Positions 1 to 5,092 of a DNA stretch of 13,530 nucleotides are shown here, one piece after another. Origin of the DNA: JBAZDC01 sp041654595 (GTDB lineage Bacteria > Pseudomonadota > Gammaproteobacteria > Burkholderiales > Burkholderiaceae_B); NCBI GenBank assembly GCA_964551305.1, contig CAZKBT010000078.1, positions 1 through 13,530 of the forward strand, written 5' to 3'. Position numbers and translations under genes: made by a program. The notes beneath the pieces were generated by a model that was not told where the DNA came from, ran no database searches, and worked only from the letters and a program-made list of their open reading frames with translations. How positions within the stretch are numbered: position 1 is the first letter of the stretch; every line of letters starts with the position of its first letter.

Positions 1-1
1 C

Positions 2-589
2 ATCGGCCAGCCCATCCCCGCGCAAACCACCGCCGGCCTGGAGCCCAAGAAAACCGTGCGCCCGACCTACACCGACCGCAAACCCGGGGGCAGGCCTTAC
101 GCGGGCAACCGCCACGGTTCGGGCGGCAAGCCGTCCTACGCCGGCAAATCCGGCGGCTATCGCGGCGCGTCGTCCTACGAAGGCCGTCCCGGACGCGGCG
201 ACGAGAACCCGGGCTACGAAGGGAAACCGCGTTTCGGCGACAAGCCGCGCTTCGAAGAACGTCCCCGTTTCGGCGACAAGCCATCGTTCGGCGCACGTCC
301 GGCGCGCGAGGGCCATTCGTCCCGCAGCGAGTTTTCGCCCCGCGGCGAATTCACTTCCCATGCCGAGCGCCCCGCTCGCCGCGAACGGCCTTCTTTCGGC
401 GATCGCCCCGCATTCGGCAACCGACAAGCATTCGCCGGTCGTTCCGATGCCCGCCCGGCGCGCCGCGAAGGCACGCTCTCGGCCGGAGCTTCCGGCGACC
501 ACGCCAAACGTCCGGCGCGCCCAAGCTTCGCCAAAGACGGAGCGCCGCGCAAATCCAAGCCCGCGGCTCGCCGTTCCACCTTTGCCTGA
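2..589 (+). CDS. rhlE: DEAD-box RNA helicase, C-terminal tail (5' end outside window)
   Basis: This is the 3' end of a gene whose open frame runs in from the left edge and stops with TGA at 587-589. The first visible residues (IGQPIPAQTTAGLEP, then KKTVRPTYTDRK) resemble the junction after the second RecA-like domain of RhlE-type helicases, where E. coli RhlE has a comparable IEKLL..IP....GYEP stretch. The remaining ~175 residues are a disordered Arg/Gly/Pro/Phe-rich tail with near-repeats of RFGDKP, SFGARP and RPARRE, typical of the RNA-binding extensions of betaproteobacterial RhlE proteins. The helicase core motifs (Walker A, DEAD, SAT) are not in the window, so the call depends on the junction and the tail. 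RhlE unwinds short RNA duplexes in ribosome assembly and RNA decay. Convergent with the lysR gene. Alternative: another DEAD-box paralogue with a basic tail. Confidence 0.6.
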   Translation: MGQPIPAQTTAGLEPKKTVRPTYTDRKPGGRPYAGNRHGSGGKPSYAGKSGGYRGASSYEGRPGRGDENPGYEGKPRFGDKPRFEERPRFGDKPSFGARPAREGHSSRSEFSPRGEFTSHAERPARRERPSFGDRPAFGNRQAFAGRSDARPARREGTLSAGASGDHAKRPARPSFAKDGAPRKSKPAARRSTFA

Positions 590-640
590 TCGCTCTTCGT
601 CTTGATTGAAGCGGCAAGTCAAGCCGGTCTATTCCGACAA

Positions 641-669
641 GCTGGCATGATCCTGGAGGTCAGGCCAGC
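641..669. terminator. Hairpin between convergent helicase and lysR genes
   Basis: GCTGGC (641-646) pairs perfectly with GCCAGC (664-669). Inside, TGATC (648-652) pairs with GGTCA (658-662) with one G-T wobble, leaving a CTGGA loop. The stem is 11 bp interrupted by one mismatch, and the lysR stop codon (660-662) lies within it. It sits 52 bp after the helicase stop, where a shared convergent terminator would be expected. Neither strand has a clear run of T after the stem, so intrinsic termination is uncertain; it could instead protect mRNA 3' ends. Confidence 0.35.
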
Positions 670-1535
670 TCCTTCAGCAATTCGGCGAAGCGCCGCTCAA
701 CCCATCGGGCGGTTTGCCCCGGCTGTTTACCTTGGCGCCAAAGCATGCGCACCGACAGCTTGGGCAAGGCCAGTGATGGACAATCCACGGGCCGCAGCGG
801 CTTGGGGTAGCTTTGATACTGCGCGATATTGACCGGCAGGATCGCCCAACCTAGATCGTCGGCGACCATTTCAGCAATGCTGTAGAAACTGTCCGAGCGC
901 CAAACCCTGGGGCTATACGCGATTTCCTGCACATCTTGCGCGAACATCAGCAATTGTCGAAACTGCGCCAGGTCCCCGCGCCCGACAGGCTGCTTGTCCA
1001 GCAAGGGATGGCCGCTGACGACGTACACGCCCTGGGGCAGCGTCCCGATATGGCGCTGATCGAAGCAGTCCATCAGCGGTCCACGGTCCAGATGGAAGGC
1101 AAGATCGGCGCGTCCCTGATCCACGTATTCCGCCACCTCGGTCGCGGTGCCATTGAGTAACGTCAGTTCCAGATCGGGGAATCGCCGGGAAATTTCGCGA
1201 AACAGCCGGCTCAGGGTCGCATGAGGCAGCGCCTCATCGAATGCGAGCGCCAGCTTGGCTTCGTGGCCCGCTGAAAGCGACCTTGCCCGCTGATCCAGCG
1301 AATGCGCTTGCCGCAACAATTCACGCGCTTCCCGCAACAGCAACTGCCCGGCATCCGTCAGCGTGGCCCGGTGCTTGCTGCGGTCGAAGAGCTCTACGTC
1401 CAGGTCCGCTTCCAGCAATCCGATGGCCGTGCTCACTCCAGATTGCGCCTTGCCCAGCACACGGGCGGCCGCACTGATCGAGCCTTGATCGGCGGTCATC
1501 ACGAACTGGCGCAAATGATCCAGATTCCATTGCAT
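660..1535 (-). CDS. LysR-type transcriptional regulator, probable regulator of mdtJI-speG
   Basis: A LysR-family regulator of 291 residues, the usual length. The N-terminal winged helix-turn-helix is clear (about residues 6-63, with GSISAAARVLGKAQSGVS as the recognition region and LFDR following), then a linker helix and an effector-binding domain with the usual LELTLLNGTATEVAEYVDQGRADLAF pattern around residues 122-148, split here as LELTLLNG and VDQGRADLAF. The ATG at 1535 is chosen because it puts WNLDHLRQF at the expected position; a TTG two codons upstream (1541) is also in frame. No strong Shine-Dalgarno sequence is visible. It is divergent from mdtJ across 110 bp containing a T-N11-A dyad, the normal arrangement for a LysR regulator and its target. 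The inducer is unknown; a polyamine or related compound is an inference from the targets. Family certain, specific function inferred. Confidence 0.9.
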   Translation of the reverse strand: MQWNLDHLRQFVMTADQGSISAAARVLGKAQSGVSTAIGLLEADLDVELFDRSKHRATLTDAGQLLLREARELLRQAHSLDQRARSLSAGHEAKLALAFDEALPHATLSRLFREISRRFPDLELTLLNGTATEVAEYVDQGRADLAFHLDRGPLMDCFDQRHIGTLPQGVYVVSGHPLLDKQPVGRGDLAQFRQLLMFAQDVQEIAYSPRVWRSDSFYSIAEMVADDLGWAILPVNIAQYQSYPKPLRPVDCPSLALPKLSVRMLWRQGKQPGQTARWVERRFAELLKELA

Positions 1536-1645
1536 GCACAAAGTCTATCATTAAAACAGATGGAATCAATCTTTGTGGATCACAATTAAAGATGGAAAAT
1601 AGAGGGATTCCACATATTTCGTACAACAATAAAAGAGAGGTTCAC
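1536..1645. promoter_or_regulatory. Divergent lysR / mdtJ control region
   Basis: This AT-rich intergenic stretch separates the two divergent transcription units and must hold both promoters. No convincing paired -35/-10 set was found for mdtJ. For lysR, TTTAAT on the minus strand (1555-1550) matches five of six -10 positions but lacks a good -35. A Shine-Dalgarno sequence AGAGAGG (1634-1640) lies 5 bp before the mdtJ ATG at 1646. Confidence 0.6.
1573..1585. promoter_or_regulatory. LysR-type operator (T-N11-A dyad)
   Basis: TTGTG-GAT-CACAA is a perfect 5-bp inverted repeat with a 3-bp spacer, and its outermost bases fit the T-N11-A rule for LysR-family recognition sites. It is flanked by a second, slightly offset inverted repeat, ATCTTT (1569-1574) and AAAGAT (1588-1593). 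Its position, 38 bp upstream of the lysR start and 61 bp upstream of the mdtJ start, suits a site serving both autoregulation and activation. Binding is inferred from the pattern. Confidence 0.6.
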
Positions 1646-2008
1646 ATGCAGCTTCGTCCCTGGCTGTTCTTGTCGGCGGCCGTCGTATCGGAGGTTGTCG
1701 GCGTGACGATCATGAAGATCGCCTCCGATTCCGGCTCCATCGCAGCCCTCTTGTTCATGTACGCCATGATCGGCCTGTCGTTCTGGTTCCTTGCCACGAC
1801 CGTGAAGCATCTGCCGATCGCGACGGCATATGCCGCATGGGAAGCCGCCGGCCTGATCAGCATCACATGCATCGGCTTCGCGCTCTTCGGAGAGCACCTC
1901 GGCCTGATCAAGCTGCTCGGCATGCTCATGCTGATCATCGGCGTGATTCTGGTCGCTTTCGGTTCGCCCGGGAACGAGGCCGGCAAGCCGGACGCGCGGG
2001 AGGTCTAA
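1646..2008 (+). CDS. mdtJ: SMR-family spermidine exporter subunit MdtJ
   Basis: A 120-residue small multidrug resistance protein with four predicted membrane helices in the inner membrane. It matches MdtJ rather than EmrE: Trp6, Glu16, Tyr62 and Glu83 align with E. coli MdtJ Trp5, Glu15, Tyr61 and Glu82, residues reported to matter for spermidine export (alignment from memory). Pro5 and Phe46 replace Tyr4 and Tyr45. Glu16 in the SAAVVSEVVG segment of helix 1 is the membrane carboxylate that couples proton exchange in this family. MdtJ works only with MdtI, encoded 3 bp downstream. The ATG at 1646 is preferred over 1592 because AGAGAGG lies 5 bp before it and it gives the family length; the earlier ATG has no ribosome site. 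First gene of a probable mdtJ-mdtI-speG operon divergent from a LysR regulator. Confidence 0.88.
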   Translation: MQLRPWLFLSAAVVSEVVGVTIMKIASDSGSIAALLFMYAMIGLSFWFLATTVKHLPIATAYAAWEAAGLISITCIGFALFGEHLGLIKLLGMLMLIIGVILVAFGSPGNEAGKPDAREV

Positions 2009-2011
2009 GCC

Positions 2012-2341
2012 ATGTATAACGCCGCATTCGCGCACTACACGTTCATGGGGGCCGCCATCTTGCTGGAGGTCGCCGCCAATATATTCATCAAGGCCTCGCA
2101 CGGCTTCAGCAATCGCCTGGCCGGCGCGCTCGGGATCGGCTGCATCCTGGCGTCGTTCACCGCGCTATCCCAGGCCGTCAAGGGAATAGATCTATCGATC
2201 GCCTATGCCTTGTGGGGCGGCGCCGGCATCTTGTTGTCCGCCGCCGCCGGCCTGATGCTGTTCCGGCAGCGACTGAATGGAAAGGGCTGGCTGGGCATTG
2301 CCTGGATCGTCATGGGTATCTCCTTGCTTAAACTGGCCTGA
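2012..2341 (+). CDS. mdtI: SMR-family spermidine exporter subunit MdtI
   Basis: A 109-residue four-helix inner-membrane protein with the same length as E. coli MdtI and the same hallmark block ALSQAVKGIDLSxAYALWGG (residues 51-70). Glu19, Asp60 and Trp68 are kept at the positions reported to be needed for spermidine export in E. coli; Ala5 and Leu81 replace Glu5 and Trp81 (alignment from memory). It forms the functional exporter with MdtJ. Its Shine-Dalgarno sequence GGAGG (1999-2003) lies inside the last codons of mdtJ, 8 bp before the ATG, and the genes are 3 bp apart, so the two subunits are translated from one message in coupled fashion. Strong assignment, although the actual substrate range is untested. 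Confidence 0.9.
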   Translation: MYNAAFAHYTFMGAAILLEVAANIFIKASHGFSNRLAGALGIGCILASFTALSQAVKGIDLSIAYALWGGAGILLSAAAGLMLFRQRLNGKGWLGIAWIVMGISLLKLA

Positions 2342-2344
2342 CAC

Positions 2345-2390
2345 CCGGGCGTCCCGGCGAAAATAGCTCGGAAACCGCCCCGTCGGGGGC
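2345..2390 (+). other. Two tandem hairpins in the mdtI-speG gap
   Basis: CCGGG-CGT-CCCGG (2345-2357) and GCCCC-GTCG-GGGGC (2377-2390) are perfect 5-bp GC stems. The second ends directly at the speG ribosome site AAGGAGG (2391-2397). They could stabilise or partly separate speG expression from the upstream genes. No T run follows, so neither looks like a terminator. Confidence 0.4.
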
Positions 2391-2401
2391 AAGGAGGATA
2401 T

Positions 2402-2962
2402 ATGACCATCAGCACCAACATCCGGTTGCGTCCGCTGGAACGCGAGGATCTTCGCTTCGTGCACCAACTGGACAATAACGCCAGCGTAATGCGCTATTGG
2501 TTCGAAGAACCTTACGAGACATTCGCCGAGTTGTCCACGCTCTATGACGAGCACATCCATGACCTGCGCGAACGCCGCTTCGTCATCGAGCTCGACGGCC
2601 TGAACGTCGGCCTGGTGGAGCTGGTCGAAATAGATCACATACACCGCCGCGCGGAGTTTCAGATCATCGTGGCGCCCGAGCATCAAGGCAAAGGCATCGC
2701 CTTGCGCGCCACGACATTGGCGATGGAATACGGATTCAGCGTGCTGAATCTCTACAAAATCTATCTGATCGTCGATAAGGAGAACCACAGGGCTTTGCAC
2801 ATCTACAAAAAACTGGGCTTCGACATCGAAGGCGAACTAAAGCACGAGTTCTTCATCAACGGCCAGTACCGGGACGTTACCCGGATGCGGATGTTCCAGC
2901 ATGACTACCTGGCCGCCTATCGTCCCGGACACACTGAACTTGTCAGGTCTACGGCCAAATAA
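2402..2962 (+). CDS. speG: Spermidine N-acetyltransferase SpeG
   Basis: A 186-residue GNAT-fold acetyltransferase, the same length as E. coli SpeG and very similar to it throughout (for example LRPLEREDLR at 9-18, LDNNASVMRYWFEEPYE at 23-39, HRRAEFQII at 81-89, HEFFINGQYR at 148-157; comparison from memory). The acetyl-CoA pyrophosphate loop is QGKGIA (95-100) and the probable catalytic tyrosine is Tyr135 in HIYKKLGF. SpeG transfers acetyl from acetyl-CoA to spermidine or spermine in the cytoplasm, neutralising excess polyamine. The acidic WFEEPY region lies in the part of the family that forms an allosteric polyamine site. Start is fixed by AAGGAGG 4 bp upstream. It is 60 bp after mdtI, so export and acetylation are probably co-expressed. 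Its base composition is clearly lower in GC than the neighbours (27 of 60 bases G/C at 2761-2820), which hints at transfer. Confidence 0.94.
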   Translation: MTISTNIRLRPLEREDLRFVHQLDNNASVMRYWFEEPYETFAELSTLYDEHIHDLRERRFVIELDGLNVGLVELVEIDHIHRRAEFQIIVAPEHQGKGIALRATTLAMEYGFSVLNLYKIYLIVDKENHRALHIYKKLGFDIEGELKHEFFINGQYRDVTRMRMFQHDYLAAYRPGHTELVRSTAK

Positions 2963-3009
2963 GCGCGCGCCGCGAGCGAGGCCGGCCGCCCCCCTCATCC
3001 CAGGCTGGC

Positions 3010-3015
3010 TACAAT
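3010..3015 (+). promoter_or_regulatory. -10 element TACAAT before the small membrane protein
   Basis: TACAAT matches the sigma-70 -10 consensus at five of six positions. It ends 6 bp before the ATG at 3022, so transcription should begin at or next to the start codon. No Shine-Dalgarno sequence and no clear -35 are present. This suggests a leaderless message. Confidence 0.45.
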
Positions 3016-3021
3016 ATCGCC

Positions 3022-3231
3022 ATGAAAGAACTCGCGTGTAAACCCTTGTTGCTCGCCTTTTTGCTGTCGCTTCCGCTTTGGATCGTCTTCGGCAACTACG
3101 TAGTGGCGCTGATCGTCGCCCTGCTGACCGCCTTTCTGATTTCCATGTGCTATTCGCTTTACGCGATCAGGCGTGCGCGGCGGGCGGACAAGCATAGCGT
3201 CCCCTCTTCCAAGACCGACGGCAGCGAATAA
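3022..3231 (+). CDS. Small two-helix membrane protein, function unknown
   Basis: A 69-residue protein I cannot assign to a characterised family. It has two strongly hydrophobic segments (about residues 8-24 and 26-48, joined at FGNY), followed by a basic stretch IRRARRADKH and a short polar tail, so by the positive-inside rule the C-terminus, and therefore probably both ends, face the cytoplasm. There is no ribosome site before the ATG, but TACAAT lies 6 bp upstream, which suggests leaderless expression. It is followed after 26 bp by the MidA-family methyltransferase gene on the same strand. Codon use and composition look like genuine coding sequence; similar short proteins are commonly annotated as hypothetical in Alcaligenaceae. 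Confidence 0.65.
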   Translation: MKELACKPLLLAFLLSLPLWIVFGNYVVALIVALLTAFLISMCYSLYAIRRARRADKHSVPSSKTDGSE

Positions 3232-3257
3232 GCCCGTCGCCCGGTTACCCTAAGCTC

Positions 3258-4430
3258 ATGCCCGTATCGCCGCCCCCCGCCGCCTCTGCCGTCCCCGACA
3301 ATCTGCCGGCGCTCGACGTCCTGTCCGCCCGACATGCCCTGCGCGTCGCCGCCCACCTGCGCCGGCTGATCGCGCACGCTCCAGATCGCTTTCTGCCGTT
3401 CGAACTATGGATGGATCAGGCCCTGTACGCACCCGGCCTGGGCTACTACGCCGCGGGCAGCACCAAGTTCGGCGGCGATACTCCGTCTGGAGACTTCACG
3501 ACCGCGCCCGAGCTTACGCCCCTGTTCGGGCGGACCTTGTCCCGCCAGGTCGAGGAAATCCTGCGCCTGAGCGATTCAGCCCACGTGCTGGAATTCGGCG
3601 CGGGCTCCGGCGCGTTGGCCGCCAGCCTCATTCCGGCGCTGCGCGCCCAAGGCGTCGAGCCCCGTTACCTGATCATGGAGGTATCCGCCGACCTGCGCCA
3701 ACGGCAACGCGAGCGCCTGGCGCCTTTAGAAGCCGACATTGCCTGGCTGGACGCCCCGCCCCGGCGGTTTCACGGCTGCGTGGTGGCCAACGAAGTGCTC
3801 GACGCCATGCCCGCCTGCCTGTTCGTCTGGGACGAGGACGGGCAAGTGCGGGAGCTGGGCGTAGGCCTGGACGACAACCGGGACTTCGTTTGGCTGCACC
3901 GCGCGGCGCCGCCCGCCCTGGAAGAGGCCGTCCGGGCCCGCATGCCCTGCCTGCCGGGCTATCAATCCGAAGTGAACCTGCGCGCCGAAGCCTGGGTGCG
4001 CGGCCTGGGCGACTGGCTGGAAAAAGGCGCCGCCCTGCTGCTGGACTACGGCATGCCCCGGCGCGAGTACTACCATCCCCAGCGCGCGCAAGGCACGCTG
4101 ATGTGCCATTTCCGGCATCACGCCCACGACCGGCCTCTCATCCACCCCGGCCTGCAAGACATCACGACCCACGTGGATTTCACCGCCATGGCCGATGCCG
4201 CGCTGGCCGGCGGCCTGGACGTCCTGGGCTATGCCTCGCAAGCCCGCTTCCTCATGAATGCCGGCTTGCTGACGCACCTGAGCGACGCCGATCCGCGCAC
4301 CCTGTCCGCCGTGCAAAAGCTCGTATCCGAGGCGGAAATGGGCGAATTGTTCAAAGTGCTGGCCCTCGGCCGGGATATCGGCGGCCCCTTGTCGGGATTT
4401 CTCGGCGGGGACCGCCGGGGCAGGCTGTAG
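3258..4430 (+). CDS. SAM-dependent methyltransferase, MidA/NDUFAF7 family (COG1565, DUF185)
   Basis: A 390-residue class I methyltransferase. Family signatures in order: LYAPGLGYYAAG (56-67), GDFTTAPELTPLFG (78-91), the SAM-binding loop EFGAGSGALA (112-121), NEVLDAMP (178-185), LLLDYG, and the C-terminal GTLMCHFRHHAHDRPL and DITTHVDF blocks. Eukaryotic members (NDUFAF7) methylate an arginine of a complex I subunit; the bacterial substrate is not established, so a role in respiratory complex maturation is only inferred from the family. The N-terminal segment up to residue ~45 is variable, but the next internal Met (52) would remove conserved sequence, so the ATG at 3258 is kept. No Shine-Dalgarno sequence precedes it; TACCCT lies 6 bp upstream. 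Probably transcribed with, or just after, the small membrane gene. Confidence 0.88.
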   Translation: MPVSPPPAASAVPDNLPALDVLSARHALRVAAHLRRLIAHAPDRFLPFELWMDQALYAPGLGYYAAGSTKFGGDTPSGDFTTAPELTPLFGRTLSRQVEEILRLSDSAHVLEFGAGSGALAASLIPALRAQGVEPRYLIMEVSADLRQRQRERLAPLEADIAWLDAPPRRFHGCVVANEVLDAMPACLFVWDEDGQVRELGVGLDDNRDFVWLHRAAPPALEEAVRARMPCLPGYQSEVNLRAEAWVRGLGDWLEKGAALLLDYGMPRREYYHPQRAQGTLMCHFRHHAHDRPLIHPGLQDITTHVDFTAMADAALAGGLDVLGYASQARFLMNAGLLTHLSDADPRTLSAVQKLVSEAEMGELFKVLALGRDIGGPLSGFLGGDRRGRL

Positions 4431-4512
4431 CGTCCGGCGACATCCCGCGCCGCGGCCTACGCGATGGGTCGAACAAGCCGATCATTGATCCATCTCATGG
4501 ACGCGGCGGCCG

Positions 4513-4525
4513 TCCTGTGACAGGA
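4513..4525. promoter_or_regulatory. 13-bp palindrome upstream of the CopD-like gene
   Basis: TCCTGT-G-ACAGGA is a perfect 6-bp inverted repeat around one base, 26 bp before the start codon at 4552 in the 121-bp gap after the methyltransferase gene. The position and symmetry suit a repressor or activator site, but no matching regulator or promoter pair was recognised. The rest of the gap shows nothing else distinct. Confidence 0.3.
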
Positions 4526-4551
4526 TGGGAGCCATATCACCGGAGCGCGCC

Positions 4552-5019
4552 ATGTCCTATCCCGTCCTGCTGATCCTGCATCTTCTGGCGGCCATTTTCT
4601 TCATCGGCACCGTCATGTTCGAAATGATCGTGCTCGATCGCGCGCTGGCCGCCGCGCGCGACGCGGCGCGCAGCGGCCAAGCCGGTTCCGGCCTCCTTCT
4701 CAAGCCCTTGCAGCGCGACCTGACGCTGCGCGTGCGACGCATCATGCCCTGGGTGCTGCTCGTCCTGTACGCGGCCGGCATAGGCCTGGCCTGGCACTAT
4801 CGCGGCGCATTGGAGAACCCGCTGGGCTCCAGCCTGGGCAAGCTGCTCAGCCTGAAGATCATTCTGGCCCTCAGCGTGCTGGGGCATTTTCTACGCGCGG
4901 TGACCTGGATGCGCTCGGGCGGCATGACGGCGCGACGCGCGCGCATCATTCATGCCAGCGTACTGGTCCATATGCTCGCCATCGTCGTGCTGGCCAAGAT
5001 CATGTTCTACGTGCACTGA
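4552..5019 (+). CDS. Four-helix membrane protein, CopD/HemJ-like
   Basis: A 155-residue inner-membrane protein with four predicted helices (about 4-27, 64-83, 99-118, 132-154). Histidines fall inside or next to helices at positions 10, 112, 134 and 140, and the LKIILALSVLGHFLRAVTW segment (101-119) recalls the K..L......H pattern of helix 3 in CopD-type and HemJ-type proteins. Such histidines bind haem or copper in related families, but the function here is not established. The start at 4552 is chosen over 4525 because GGAG (4542-4545) lies 6 bp upstream and the hydrophobic helix begins at once. Convergent with cca across a 73-bp gap in which I see no clear terminator. Confidence 0.65.
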   Translation: MSYPVLLILHLLAAIFFIGTVMFEMIVLDRALAAARDAARSGQAGSGLLLKPLQRDLTLRVRRIMPWVLLVLYAAGIGLAWHYRGALENPLGSSLGKLLSLKIILALSVLGHFLRAVTWMRSGGMTARRARIIHASVLVHMLAIVVLAKIMFYVH

Positions 5020-5092
5020 GCGGCTGGCGCCGGTCGCGGCATGCAAGCGCCGCCGGGCCGTGGGCTGCAACTCCTTGACCGAGACGCATGGT

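Noticed and set aside
1592..1645. N-terminal extension of MdtJ from the ATG at 1592
   Set aside because: No ribosome site before it, polar residues not found in SMR proteins, and it would run through the regulatory region; the ATG at 1646 has a good ribosome site.
3407..4573. Plus-strand open frame of 388 codons in another frame of the methyltransferase gene
   Set aside because: Arg/Pro/Ala-rich out-of-frame translation; the overlapping frame has all the MidA-family motifs.
5020..5092. Terminator in the convergent gap between the CopD-like gene and cca
   Set aside because: Only weak 4-bp pairings (AGAC/GTCT) were found and no T run on either strand.
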